DNA from: an uncultured Collinsella sp.
GTDB taxonomy: Bacteria; Actinomycetota; Coriobacteriia; Coriobacteriales; Coriobacteriaceae
DNA length: 36,299 nucleotides
Assembly (NCBI GenBank): GCA_900543515.1
Contig: UQRW01000023.1
Span: forward strand, 1 to 36,299
Reading direction: 5' to 3'
The notes beneath the pieces are model-generated. The model was not told the DNA's origin, made no database searches, and worked only from the letters and a program-made list of their open reading frames with translations. The number at the start of each line of letters is the position of its first letter. The first letter of the stretch is position 1. The translations under genes were made by a program, and so were the position numbers. This document shows positions 1 through 7,492 of the stretch, one piece after another.

Positions 1-65
1 CCCGTTTTTGCTCTGCGGCCCTCAAACCGTCTCCCCTGGGACCTGATTGGCAGCCCCTTCGAGGT

Positions 66-301
66 CCCGTGGGCAAAAAAGGGCAAATATGAGTACTGTT
101 ACCTTTTTAGTAACAGCCAAAACAGCCCCAAACGACGTCTTTGCGGCCTAGATATGCCATCAAATTGATCAAAACGCCCGGTAACATGCTTCTGTGTGCC
201 AACGTTAATGAACATATTTAATGTTGTGTCTATTATCTTGTAAGGTCGATATGATACTAAGCTAGCAGCAGTACTCATATTTGCCATTTTTTGTCCACGG
301 G
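66..301. repeat. MITE-like element with 33-bp terminal inverted repeats
   Basis: Positions 66-98 and 269-301 are inverted copies of each other, 33 nt long with two mismatches, and share the core GGCAAATATGAGTACTG. They enclose about 170 bp of AT-richer DNA. A small hairpin (CTGTTAC / GTAACAG, 96-116) sits just inside the left arm. The reverse strand has a short open frame through the spacer but nothing recognisable. The architecture resembles a non-autonomous miniature element or intergenic repeat upstream of the DAHP synthase gene; I found no clear target duplication. Positions 1-65 hold only a weak hairpin (GGGACCT/AGGTCCC) and no gene. Confidence 0.6.
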
Positions 302-380
302 GTATGCCGCAGGAGACCCAACTTGCTCCAGCGTGTCGTACGCCGGTCCCCCCCCCTTCCGGCGAGCGCCGACATTTCCC

Positions 381-427
381 CAGATAAAACCGACCAAAAT
401 AAACCTGTCCCTTTTCGGCAGGTTTCG
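381..427 (-). repeat. Dispersed repeat, short module (copy A)
   Basis: On the reverse strand this reads AAACCTGCC, AAAAGGGACAGG, TTTATTTTGG and a GGTTTTATCTG tail. It matches the first ~47 nt of the longer repeat at 19720 and, without its first bases, the repeat at 5800. The module is itself an imperfect inverted repeat. Only this module is present here, between the MITE-like element and the DAHP synthase promoter region. It encodes no plausible protein. Confidence 0.65.
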
Positions 428-513
428 CTTGCACTTTAGCGTGCGACAGCGGATAATGCCGAGCATTCGAGAATTCGCCAATTGTTGCCGTTAATTGATA
501 AAGGAGGCCCCGC

Positions 514-1545
514 ATGGCCATGGATTTCAAACGCAAGCTGCCGATCCCCATGGAGATCCGCGAGGAAATGCCGCTTTCCGCAGAGCTTACCGCCAAAAAG
601 CAGGCATTCGATGCCGAAGTCGCCAAGGTCTTTACCGGCGAGGACGCGCGCAAGGTGCTCATCATCGGCCCGTGCTCTGCCGACCGCGAGGATTCGGTGC
701 TTGAGTACATGAACCGACTGGCCAAGACCGCCGAGGAGGTCAAGGACAAGCTCATCATCATTCCGCGCGTCTACACCAATAAGCCGCGTACCAAGGGCAC
801 CGGTTACAAGGGTCTTCTGCACAACCCCAACCCCGAGGCTCCCGACGACCTGCTCGAGGGCGTCAAGGCAATCCGCCATATGCACCTACGCGTTATTGAG
901 GAGACCGGTTTCTTCACCGCCGACGAGATGCTCTATCCGTCCAACTACCAGTACCTCGTTGATCTGCTGAGCTATGTTGCCGTGGGTGCGCGCTCGGTCG
1001 AGAACCAGGAGCATCGCCTGGTGTCGAGCGGCATTTCGGTACCCGTCGGCATGAAGAATCCCACTGCCGGCTCTACCACCGTTATGCTCAACTCCATTTA
1101 CGCCGCGCAGGCGCACCAGAGCTTCATCTTCCGCAACTGGGAGGTCGAGTGTGACGGCAACCCGCTCGCGCACGCCGTCATGCGTGGCTACATCGGTCTC
1201 GACGGTCGCACCTACCCCAACTACCACTACGAGCACCTCGAGCGCCTGGCCGAGCGCTATACCGAGCATGCCGGCTACGCCAATCCGGCAGCGGTCATCG
1301 ACTGCAACCATGACAACTCGGGCAAGCGTCCGCTGGAGCAGTATCGCATTTGCAAGGAGGTGCTCGACAGCTGCCGCCGCAACGAGTCCATCTCCAAGCT
1401 AGTCAAGGGCTTTATGATCGAGTCCTACCTGGAGGACGGCAACCAGCCGGTCGACGGCGGTGTCTTTGGCAAGTCGATCACCGACCCGTGCCTGGGCTGG
1501 GAAAAGACCGACTACCTCATCCACGAAATCGCGGAGCGGGTTTAG
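514..1545 (+). CDS. aroF: 3-deoxy-7-phosphoheptulonate (DAHP) synthase, class I
   Basis: Condenses phosphoenolpyruvate with erythrose 4-phosphate, the first step of the shikimate pathway, in the cytosol. The 343-residue protein is full length for the AroF/AroG/AroH type. Visible family motifs are IIGPCS near residue 50, PRTKGTGYKGL near 90, GARSVENQEHR near 160, MKNPT near 180 and DCNHDNSGK near 265, ending in the ITDPCLGWEKT signature. The start is fixed by a strong ribosome site, AAGGAGG at 501-507. No ACT or chorismate mutase domain is fused, and which feedback class it belongs to cannot be read from the sequence; the symbol is therefore generic. It stands alone, followed directly by a long structured hairpin (1550-1648). 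Confidence 0.95.
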   Translation: MAMDFKRKLPIPMEIREEMPLSAELTAKKQAFDAEVAKVFTGEDARKVLIIGPCSADREDSVLEYMNRLAKTAEEVKDKLIIIPRVYTNKPRTKGTGYKGLLHNPNPEAPDDLLEGVKAIRHMHLRVIEETGFFTADEMLYPSNYQYLVDLLSYVAVGARSVENQEHRLVSSGISVPVGMKNPTAGSTTVMLNSIYAAQAHQSFIFRNWEVECDGNPLAHAVMRGYIGLDGRTYPNYHYEHLERLAERYTEHAGYANPAAVIDCNHDNSGKRPLEQYRICKEVLDSCRRNESISKLVKGFMIESYLEDGNQPVDGGVFGKSITDPCLGWEKTDYLIHEIAERV

Positions 1546-1549
1546 TTAC

Positions 1550-1648
1550 GCGGGCCGCATTTGGACAATCTGACGTTCAACTTCAAGGGCGCGACCAGAA
1601 GGTCAGCGCCCTTTCGTTTCACGTCACCTTGTCTCAAATGCGGCCCGC
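1550..1648 (-). repeat. Tandem-G.A hairpin element, copy 1
   Basis: A long imperfect inverted repeat starts 4 nt after the DAHP synthase stop. The outer arm is a perfect 13 bp (1550-1562 with 1636-1648), then TGACGT/ACGTCA, then an inner stem AGGGCGC / GCGCCCT with GACC-AGAA-GGTC at the tip. Read on the reverse strand, the mismatches between the helices are G.A/A.G pairs, as in the copies at 14107, 32611 and 34858. On the gene-sense strand the tip followed by TTTCGTTTC could also act as a weak intrinsic terminator. This copy has the most diverged core of the four. Confidence 0.6.
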
Positions 1649-1740
1649 TCGCTGTCCGTCCTCTACCTGCGGCGTTGTCTTACTCCGGATGCGGCAGTTA
1701 GGGACGTTCCTTTTCTGCCGGCAGTTTGGGATGTTCCTTG

Positions 1741-1802
1741 GGGTAGTCATTGGGGACGTTCTTTAATGACTGGTCGTTTAAGAACGTCCCCAACGACTAC
1801 CC
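1741..1802. repeat. Palindromic intergenic repeat (GTAGTCATTGGGGACGTTC type), copy 1
   Basis: GGGTAGTCATTGGGGACGTT is repeated in inverse orientation at 1779-1802 with one mismatch, around a loop of about 15 nt. A related palindrome occurs at 32499-32569. The 60 bp upstream (1690-1740) carry two degenerate direct copies of GGCAGTTnGGGAnGTTCCTT. No coding potential is visible. It looks like a genome-wide repeat rather than a terminator, because no T-run follows. Confidence 0.6.
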
Positions 1803-1805
1803 AGA

Positions 1806-1873
1806 ATGAGAGTGGATAATCTCCCGTTTTTGGCCTATACCAGCGCTAAAAGTGGGAGATTATCCACTCTCAT
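1806..1873. repeat. 20-bp perfect inverted repeat with 28-nt loop
   Basis: ATGAGAGTGGATAATCTCCC at 1806-1825 is perfectly mirrored at 1854-1873. The loop itself can partly pair (TTTTGGC / GCTAAAA). It lies directly beside the previous palindrome, so 1740-1873 is a compact repeat cluster in the gap before the acetyltransferase gene. The rest of the gap (1874-2010) shows nothing recognisable. Confidence 0.6.
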
Positions 1874-2021
1874 CGAGCAAGTGTCCGAAAATCCGCCCTC
1901 ATTCCTTCTTAGGACCCTCCGTCCCCGAGGATTCGAGGCTCGCCTGCCGAATGGTCGATGCGGCCGTCCTGCGTCCATGTCACACTCAGGGGTGGCCTGA
2001 CCCAACTTGGAAGGAGCCCCC

Positions 2022-2672
2022 ATGAGCCTTGACAACGTAACTCTGCGTGCCGCCACGCTCGATGACCTGGCCGGCATCGCCGCCATCTACAACCAGCTGT
2101 GGTGCAACACGCTGCGCAACCGAGGCGACGTCGAAGCCGCCGATTTCTGTGCGCGCTTTAACATCGCCATGCAGCTGCAGCGCTCCCCCATCGCGCTCGT
2201 TGCCGAAGCTGAAGGCCGCATCATCGCCGCTTGCTGCATCGGTATCTTCGAAGACGGCAAACCACGCACCAATCCCACGTGGGAGCCCTGCTACAACGAG
2301 ATGTTCGTCCAGGCAACCGAGATGGCAAAGACCGCCGATGCCAAGCTCGAAGGCTCGCTCTTTGGCGATAGCCGCGAGAAGGCAACAGCCGACCGCTTTG
2401 CCGCCACGGGCAACGAATATGCCCAAGGCCAGCTCAACCTGATCATCATCGTGCCCGAATGGCAGGGCAAGGGGCTCGGCCGTGCGCTCATCGACCTTGC
2501 GCGCGCCGAACTCGCCAAAGCCGGGTGCACCAAATTCTTCCTGATGAGCGACTGCAACTCCGACTGGCAGTTCTACGAGCACCTCAACATGAAGCGCATC
2601 TTGGAGGATCACAGCCAGGACACCGGCGACGGATTTATCGTCTATATGTACGGAGGCGACACGCAGGATTAA
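2022..2672 (+). CDS. GNAT-family N-acetyltransferase
   Basis: A 216-residue acyl-CoA-dependent acetyltransferase of the GNAT fold; the acceptor is unknown. The N-terminus (VTLRAATLDDLAGIAAIYNQ) is the usual beta1-alpha1 of the fold. The acetyl-CoA motif A is IIVPEWQGKGLGRALIDLA near residue 150, with the Q/RxxGxG/A pyrophosphate loop as QGKGLG, followed by the DWQFYEHLNMKRI segment typical of the C-terminus. The start at 2022 is supported by AAGGAG at 2011-2016; an in-frame TTG at 2007 lacks such a site. It is monocistronic and convergent with the kinase remnant downstream. A central region (residues ~60-130) is longer than in minimal GNATs. Confidence 0.85.
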   Translation: MSLDNVTLRAATLDDLAGIAAIYNQLWCNTLRNRGDVEAADFCARFNIAMQLQRSPIALVAEAEGRIIAACCIGIFEDGKPRTNPTWEPCYNEMFVQATEMAKTADAKLEGSLFGDSREKATADRFAATGNEYAQGQLNLIIIVPEWQGKGLGRALIDLARAELAKAGCTKFFLMSDCNSDWQFYEHLNMKRILEDHSQDTGDGFIVYMYGGDTQD

Positions 2673-2716
2673 CTTGCATGTCGCCTCACGGGCTTTCTAC
2701 AAGACGGCCCAAACCA

Positions 2717-3322
2717 TCAACCAAGACGAGTCAACAAGGCGCGCTCTCCTCGGCAGCAAGGGCATTCGTGCTGTAACGAGTGGTGGAGATGGCCACGCTT
2801 GCACACAACTGTCTCGGATAGATAGCGGTCGAGCAGGCGCGCCCATGTGCGTGCGTCAAGACGCTCCTCCGCCCTGCCATACAGCGATCGACGGAGTGCC
2901 TCGCCCATAGTGCCGCTAAAATCATCGAGCTCAAGAGCGTACTTTGGGACAACGTATCCGACCAACGTCCCCACAAACGGGCTGTGCCCATTACACACGC
3001 AGCTGTTTATCAATGGTGCAGGCGGAATGTCATCGTCGTCCAGGTCAAATATGTCCAAGTCCAGCTCACCAGAAGCGTATGGGTGTATTCCGCGGTTAAG
3101 CATCTTAAAGATATGGACCGCGAGTCCAAAGTCATCCGTCTGTGGCGTAAACACGGGGGCATTCGTGGACGCTGCCAAGCTCTCGAAATCGCTGATGCCG
3201 GCTATCTCCATGAGTTGAAGCACCTCGGGGGCAATATAGCCGGGAGCGGCGCACGCAGTCCTATGTGTCACATCCGAAAGCGTAAAGCTATACGAGCGCC
3301 TTGATGGTATCCATGCCCGCAT
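2717..3322 (-). pseudogene. C-terminal remnant of a YegI-like (COG4248) protein kinase
   Basis: The reading frame begins without the ATP-binding lobe or catalytic loop. What remains starts near kinase subdomain VIII: GYIAPEVLQL, then QTDDFGLAVHIFKMLNRGIHP (subdomain IX and the GxHP turn), then the tail RRSLYGRAEERLDARTWARLL and two CxxxxH/CPCC-type pairs (VCKRGHLHHS, HECPCCRGE). That order matches, from memory, the kinase/zinc-ribbon organisation of COG4248 proteins. The reading enters from another frame at about 3288-3322, which suggests a frameshift or deletion. With residues for ATP and Mg binding absent it cannot be an active kinase as it stands. It has no convincing ribosome site. Confidence 0.6.
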
Positions 3323-3545
3323 GCGCCGAAGCCTCGCAACCCTTCTGCCCGTTGAGCACGCACTCGAGCAGCGTATCGTATGCGCGCTGGGCTTCGGGGG
3401 CCAGGTACGCCCTGTTAAACATGCCCTCGGGTCGCACGTTTCCCTTCGAGTCGATCATATAAGGCCCCAATCTGTTTGGTTTCCCCAGATTGTGTGCCCG
3501 CACACCCAAGCCGCACGGCCCGCCGTTCAGCTGAAACCACCACAC
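3288..3545 (-). pseudogene. Short decayed coding fragment upstream of the kinase remnant
   Basis: An open frame between the terminator of the agmatine deiminase gene and the kinase remnant. The readable part includes MIDSKGNVRPEGMFNRAYL and a tail ECVLNGQKGCEASAHAG. The tail faintly resembles the C-terminal helix of Gfo/Idh-type oxidoreductases, but that is a weak impression. It overlaps the kinase frame in a different phase, so the two may be parts of one locus joined by deletion. No start codon with a ribosome site is visible. It may also simply be non-coding. Confidence 0.25.
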
Positions 3546-3580
3546 AAAAAGTCCGCCGACCATTGAAGTCGGCGGACTTT
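3545..3580 (-). terminator. Intrinsic terminator of agmatine deiminase 1
   Basis: An 11-bp perfect stem, AGTCCGCCGAC / GTCGGCGGACT with a 7-nt loop, is followed on the reverse strand by TTTTTGTGTGG. It lies about 40 nt past the stop codon of the agmatine deiminase gene. Confidence 0.8.
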
Positions 3581-3618
3581 CGCGTGCGGACAATCAAGCA
3601 CTGTTCACCATGGAACTG

Positions 3619-4740
3619 CTATTTACAGCGCGCCTTGGGCTGCTGCTGGGTGATGCAGTGGATGTTGCCGCCGCCGTAGATAACCTCGCGAGTCATGATA
3701 CCGATGACTTCACGGTCCGGATAAGCAGCCTGGATATCCTTGAGCGCCTGGGCGTCATTGGGATCGCCGAACTGCGGTACAAGCACTGCGCCGTTGATGG
3801 GCAGGAAGTTGAGGTAGCTCGGCTCGAAAGCATCCTCGGGGGTACGCGGCAGCACGCCCTCGACGGGGGCAATCGTGCTGGCCTCCTCCTCGGTCATATA
3901 TACCGAGGTCGCAGGCATAATCACCTTGTGGATCTTGAGCTTGCGGCCACGGGCATCCGTCGTCTCGGAAAGCGTCTTATACGCCTCTTGGCACTCCTTG
4001 TAGAACTTATGGTTGGGATCATCGGTCCACATGCAGCAGACCTCGCCGGGCGCACTAAAGCATGCGACGTCGTCCACGTGCCCGTTGGTCTCAAACGGGT
4101 CGATGCCATCCTTGATCCAAATGACCTTCTCGATGCCCAGGTACTCGGCAAGCTTCTCCTCGATCTGCTCCTTGGTGTACTGGGGGTTGCGGTCCTCATT
4201 GAGCAGGCACATCTCGGTGGTCACCACGGTGCCCTGGCCGTCGCAGTTAAACGAGCCACCCTCGAGGATATAATCCTCGGGACGATAGCGGTTAACCTGC
4301 TCGAGCTGTGCCACCTGCAGGCCAATGGAAGCGTCCTTGTCCCACGGGAAATACAGGCCGTCAATGAAACCGCCGTAAGCATTAAAGTGGAAGTGCGAGA
4401 GTGCCACGTCCCCCTTGTCGTTGACAAGAAACGCCGGGCCGGGGTCGCGAATCCAGCTGTCGTTGTACTCCATGTGGATAACGCGCACGTTCTCAACGCC
4501 GTCGAAGATCTCACACACCGCGGGGAAGTCTTCAGTGTTGACGCCCACAGTGATGGGCTGAAAACGTGCAACGGTCTTAATAATCTCGGTAAAGACCTTT
4601 TGCGCCGGCTTGGCACCACAGCGCCACACATCCGAGCGATGCGGCCACAAAATCCAGGTGCGCTCCTGCTCTTCGTACTCGCCGGGCATGTAGAATCCGT
4701 CCTTCTTTGGCGTAGACTCGCTCTCGTAAATGGTCTTCAT
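3619..4740 (-). CDS. aguA: Agmatine deiminase (paralog 1)
   Basis: Hydrolyses agmatine to N-carbamoylputrescine and ammonia; cytosolic. At 373 residues it has the normal family length. It shows the pentein-fold signature motifs: DSWIRDPGPAF near residue 94, HFNAYGG near 118, ILEGGSFNCDG near 155, NGHVDD near 218 and the terminal GGGNIHCITQQ, which supplies the nucleophile Cys362. The start is supported by TAGGAG about 7 nt upstream. It is transcribed alone, divergently from a LuxR-type regulator whose start lies 178 bp away, and has its own terminator. A second, more divergent copy (14205-15410) sits in the carbamoyltransferase operon. This copy keeps all canonical motifs and is the safer agmatine deiminase of the two. 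Confidence 0.95.
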   Translation of the reverse strand: MKTIYESESTPKKDGFYMPGEYEEQERTWILWPHRSDVWRCGAKPAQKVFTEIIKTVARFQPITVGVNTEDFPAVCEIFDGVENVRVIHMEYNDSWIRDPGPAFLVNDKGDVALSHFHFNAYGGFIDGLYFPWDKDASIGLQVAQLEQVNRYRPEDYILEGGSFNCDGQGTVVTTEMCLLNEDRNPQYTKEQIEEKLAEYLGIEKVIWIKDGIDPFETNGHVDDVACFSAPGEVCCMWTDDPNHKFYKECQEAYKTLSETTDARGRKLKIHKVIMPATSVYMTEEEASTIAPVEGVLPRTPEDAFEPSYLNFLPINGAVLVPQFGDPNDAQALKDIQAAYPDREVIGIMTREVIYGGGNIHCITQQQPKARCK

Positions 4741-4753
4741 TTCAAGCTCCTAA

Positions 4754-4801
4754 ATCTCGGTGCTTTTGCTTGACGAGACCATGATGCGGCCGCACCGAGA
4801 T
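4754..4801. promoter_or_regulatory. 10-bp inverted repeat in the aguA/LuxR divergent promoter
   Basis: ATCTCGGTGC at 4754-4763 is perfectly repeated in inverse orientation at 4792-4801. It lies in the untranslated leader or promoter of the agmatine deiminase gene and could be an operator for the adjacent LuxR protein or a leader hairpin. Which of the two cannot be told from sequence. Confidence 0.35.
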
Positions 4802-4918
4802 GTTCTCAATGGTCCCTCGAGCCCCTTTCAGCGACCGACGGTATACCATTCGCTGACCTAAAGTTCTATTCAGGCCGAGAACATGACATACTGGGTTCCA
4901 CAATGGAAAGGATGCCCT

Positions 4919-5722
4919 ATGCCCCCATGCAATAATCAGCAGACTATTGAGTTGGACAGTACGACCTGGACTGCTCTCAACGAGCTCGCGCTTGCAATCC
5001 ACGCATCACACGGTGTCGATAAGCTGCAAAAGGAGACCCTCGAGGGAACGACAGGGCTCGTGCCCCATCGGATCGCCATGTTCGACCTGATCGAGGCAGC
5101 GGGCAGTGATGCCCCACGCTACGTCCACCCCGCAAGCAGCGGAATGGACGACCGCGCACTGAGCGACTACTACAACCGCTACGCCGCGATGGACTATACA
5201 ACATGGAGCTTTGACTTACATAAGGTCGGCGTCTACCGCGACCTCGACCTCGTCGACGTCGAGCGACGCGATGCCACGCCCATCTATCGCAAATGGATGG
5301 AACCGCAGGGCGTCTACTTTGGCTGTACGGCCACGCTCGCGCACAACGACAGCCCGCTAGGAAGCATCACCCTGTTTCGTGAACGCACGGCCGGAGACTT
5401 CACCGACACCGAGCTCGCAATCCTGCTCGAAGTCGCTCGGCACGCGAGCCTCGCGCTCGCCAACCTCTATCCTCGGGGCATTAAACTCACCCAGACAGAA
5501 GACACAAACCAGCTAAATGCTTTCATTACAGAACACAATATCCAACCGCGCGAAGCCGAAGTCATGCGGCTCATGCTCGACGGCAAAACGAACAAACAGA
5601 TGGCAAACGAGCTATTCATAAGCGAGTCAACCGTCAAGAAGCATGTCAACGCCATCTATCGCAAGCTCGGCGTCAGCAACCGCCTGGGCCTCATGACTGC
5701 CACGCAAAACATCCCGCGATAA
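4919..5722 (+). CDS. LuxR-family transcriptional regulator with GAF-like sensor domain
   Basis: A 267-residue soluble regulator. Residues ~20-185 resemble a GAF-type ligand domain (PLGSITLFRE and DFTDTELAILLEVARHA are typical of its last strand and helix). Residues ~205-262 are a LuxR-type helix-turn-helix: QPREAEVMRLMLDGKTNKQM, then ISESTVKKHVNAIYRKLGVS. There is no response-regulator receiver domain and no membrane segment. The start at 4919 is preceded by GGAAAGGA; an in-frame ATG at 4883 is possible but lacks a site. Because it is divergent from aguA, regulation of agmatine deiminase is the natural guess. The effector is unknown. Confidence 0.85.
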   Translation: MPPCNNQQTIELDSTTWTALNELALAIHASHGVDKLQKETLEGTTGLVPHRIAMFDLIEAAGSDAPRYVHPASSGMDDRALSDYYNRYAAMDYTTWSFDLHKVGVYRDLDLVDVERRDATPIYRKWMEPQGVYFGCTATLAHNDSPLGSITLFRERTAGDFTDTELAILLEVARHASLALANLYPRGIKLTQTEDTNQLNAFITEHNIQPREAEVMRLMLDGKTNKQMANELFISESTVKKHVNAIYRKLGVSNRLGLMTATQNIPR

Positions 5723-5723
5723 A

Positions 5724-5756
5724 AAAGGGCGCCCTCCATGCAGAGAACGCCCTTTG
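5724..5756 (+). terminator. Intrinsic terminator of the GAF-LuxR gene
   Basis: AAAGGGCG at 5724-5731 pairs with CGCCCTTT at 5749-5756, immediately after the stop codon. A weak T-rich tail follows. Confidence 0.65.
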
Positions 5757-5799
5757 ATTTCGCCATTTGAATTAGTGTCGGCTCTGGCTCAAAGAGTAG

Positions 5800-6087
5800 A
5801 CAGGTTTATTTTGGCAGGTTTTATCTGGGCAAATGTCAGCCGCCGCGAGGGAGCTGCCTTCCCTCGCGGCGGTCTTCTAGCAGAAAAACCAAGTGAGTAG
5901 GCTTTTTGCAGGAGGTCAAGCACGCCCCAAAACGCCACAGCTCTGACCTGCGGTTTTATTGAGTATTTGTTGCGATGTGCTCGGCATATCCAAATAAGTC
6001 TACTCACTTGCATCTAAGACGCACCAGATAGGCAAAAACCGCCGCAAAAAGGGGGCCGGTTCCCTTCGCGGCAGCCGTTAATACGCC
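5800..6087 (+). repeat. Dispersed ~300-bp multi-hairpin repeat (copy B)
   Basis: This stretch is a diverged copy of 19720-20021. The shared order is: CAGGTTTATTTTGGCAGG module; a strong GC hairpin CCGCCGCGAGGGA / TCCCTCGCGGCGG; AAGTGAGTAG, mirrored about 115 nt later by CTACTCACTT; a block ending GATGTGCTCGGCA; and a last hairpin starting AAAAACCGCCGC. Differences fall in loops and spacers. Both long copies follow a LuxR-type gene. Reverse-strand frames across the repeat give similar peptides in the two copies, but these are by-products of the repeat. It fills the gap between the LuxR gene and the ATPase gene. Confidence 0.8.
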
Positions 6088-6094
6088 GAGCTTG

Positions 6095-7264
6095 TTATCG
6101 TAAAAGCCAATCACGCGCCGAAACCACACTACAGTCTTTCGACTCATACGTTGAGTCCACGCGGGCCACAACATAGCGCGCATCTTTTGCAATGTCGATC
6201 TCATCGCATACAGTCTGTAGATGGCGGGCGTACTTATCGTGATACGTTCTGGATGATTTTATTTCGATAGCCTTGGGACTCCCTGAGTTTGTACAGTCGA
6301 GCAAATCGATTTCACGCTTGCTGTCGTCCCTATAGAAATACAGCTCGGGATTCTCGCCCACGTTGAGATGGCTCTTCGCCGTTTCGGAAACGATGAGGTT
6401 TTCGAAAACGGCCCCCAGATAAGGGCTCTCCAATAGTTGCTCCAGTGATCCAATTTTGAGCAAGTAGCAGAGCAGCCCCGTGTCGTAAAAATAGAGCTTG
6501 GGCGTTTTAGTTAGACGCTTCTTGGCATTTGCATAATAGGGCTGCAGCGAAAACGTCAGGTAGCTCTGCTCCAGAATGGACAACCAGCTTTTAATGGTCG
6601 ATACGCTCACGCCCGTATCTCGAGAAAGCGAGGATATATTGATGAGGGCACCGACGCTCTGAGCAATTATGGACAGAAACTTATGAAACTCCGCCTTATT
6701 GCGCACATCAAGCAAGCCCACAACATCGCGCTCAACATAGGTATCGATATAGCTGGGAAAATAAACCGAGGACGGCATTCCGGCGGAACGCAGGCGAGGG
6801 TATCCCCCTTCGAGCGCGAACAAATCCACTTCCAGCTGCCCCTGCTGGCCCCTCTCCGCTTCTCGAAACGATAATGGCAGCAATTTTAAGATCCCGACTC
6901 GCCCGGCAAGAGACTGCCCGATGCTTTTCATCATCAAAAAGTTTTGCGAGCCTGTAAGGATGTATTGACCGGCGTCTCCCCGCTCATCCGAAACAACCTG
7001 GATCATTGAAAACAAATCCGGGGCGTATTGCGCCTCATCGATGATGAGTCCGCCCTTTCGGTTGCGGATAAAACTCACCGGATCCTCCAAGGCCGCGCGC
7101 CTCGTTTGAGGGTCCTCAAGCGTGACGTAGGAATAGTCGGGAAAGGCATGCCGAACCAGCGTAGACTTACCACTCTGCCTAGGCCCTGTCAACGACACAA
7201 CAGGAAACCAGCCTGCCATGCGAATGAGCAACTCATGCAAATCCCTGTTAATGAACTCAGCCAT
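6095..7264 (-). CDS. AAA-family ATPase with DUF4143 domain
   Basis: A 389-residue P-loop ATPase of the widespread AAA/DUF4143 group, whose role is not established. Walker A is GPRQSGKST (residues 27-35) and Walker B GGLIIDEAQ (71-79); TGSQNF is a sensor-1-like motif. A winged-helix-like middle part (ISSLSRDTGVSVSTIKSWLS) leads into DUF4143, which ends with REIDLLD and AIEIKSS, resembling the PD-(D/E)xK nuclease core. The start at 7264 has AAGGGG upstream; the frame is open to 7339 without a better start. Base composition is visibly less GC-rich than the neighbours, which suggests acquisition. It stands alone, preceded by three 23-bp tandem repeats. Confidence 0.85.
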   Translation of the reverse strand: MAEFINRDLHELLIRMAGWFPVVSLTGPRQSGKSTLVRHAFPDYSYVTLEDPQTRRAALEDPVSFIRNRKGGLIIDEAQYAPDLFSMIQVVSDERGDAGQYILTGSQNFLMMKSIGQSLAGRVGILKLLPLSFREAERGQQGQLEVDLFALEGGYPRLRSAGMPSSVYFPSYIDTYVERDVVGLLDVRNKAEFHKFLSIIAQSVGALINISSLSRDTGVSVSTIKSWLSILEQSYLTFSLQPYYANAKKRLTKTPKLYFYDTGLLCYLLKIGSLEQLLESPYLGAVFENLIVSETAKSHLNVGENPELYFYRDDSKREIDLLDCTNSGSPKAIEIKSSRTYHDKYARHLQTVCDEIDIAKDARYVVARVDSTYESKDCSVVSARDWLLR

Positions 7265-7290
7265 ATCAACGCCCCTTATTACGCTGTTAC

Positions 7291-7359
7291 CATAATCGAA
7301 TAGTTTCATTCTCCATAATCTTATAGTAGCGTTTACCATAATCTTATAGTAACCCAGTT
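7291..7359 (-). repeat. Three 23-bp tandem repeats upstream of the ATPase gene
   Basis: CATAATC recurs at 7291, 7314 and 7337 with exact 23-bp spacing. The second and third units share CATAATCTTATAGTA; the first has CATAATCGAATAGT. On the gene strand they read ACTATAAGATTATGG. They lie 27-95 bp upstream of the start codon, where they would overlap a promoter, so they could be an operator array. Spacing of about two helical turns would place all units on one face of the DNA. Confidence 0.65.
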
Positions 7360-7405
7360 CAAAAGCATTATTTATAGAGCCGAAATCTCAGACCCTAAAT
7401 AACAA

Positions 7406-7444
7406 AAGCCACCACAATGGGGGCTGTCCCCATTGTGGTGGCTT
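7406..7444 (-). terminator. Terminator of the MATE exporter gene
   Basis: A 17-bp perfect stem (AAGCCACCACAATGGGG and its complement) with a short loop is followed on the reverse strand by TTTTGTTATTT. It lies about 50 nt past the exporter stop codon. Confidence 0.8.
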
Positions 7445-7492
7445 GCAGGCGAGTTAACTTGTTCGACTATCGTACGCCAGCCATGTCCGAGC

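Noticed and set aside
1..65. tRNA or other RNA gene at the left edge
   Set aside because: A small GGGACCT/AGGTCCC stem is present but no cloverleaf, T-loop or anticodon arm fits.
5789..6013. Small reverse-strand protein with KAYSLGF and PPRGK segments
   Set aside because: A similar peptide appears only because the same nucleotide repeat occurs at 19720; the frame spans repeat hairpins and lacks a start signal.
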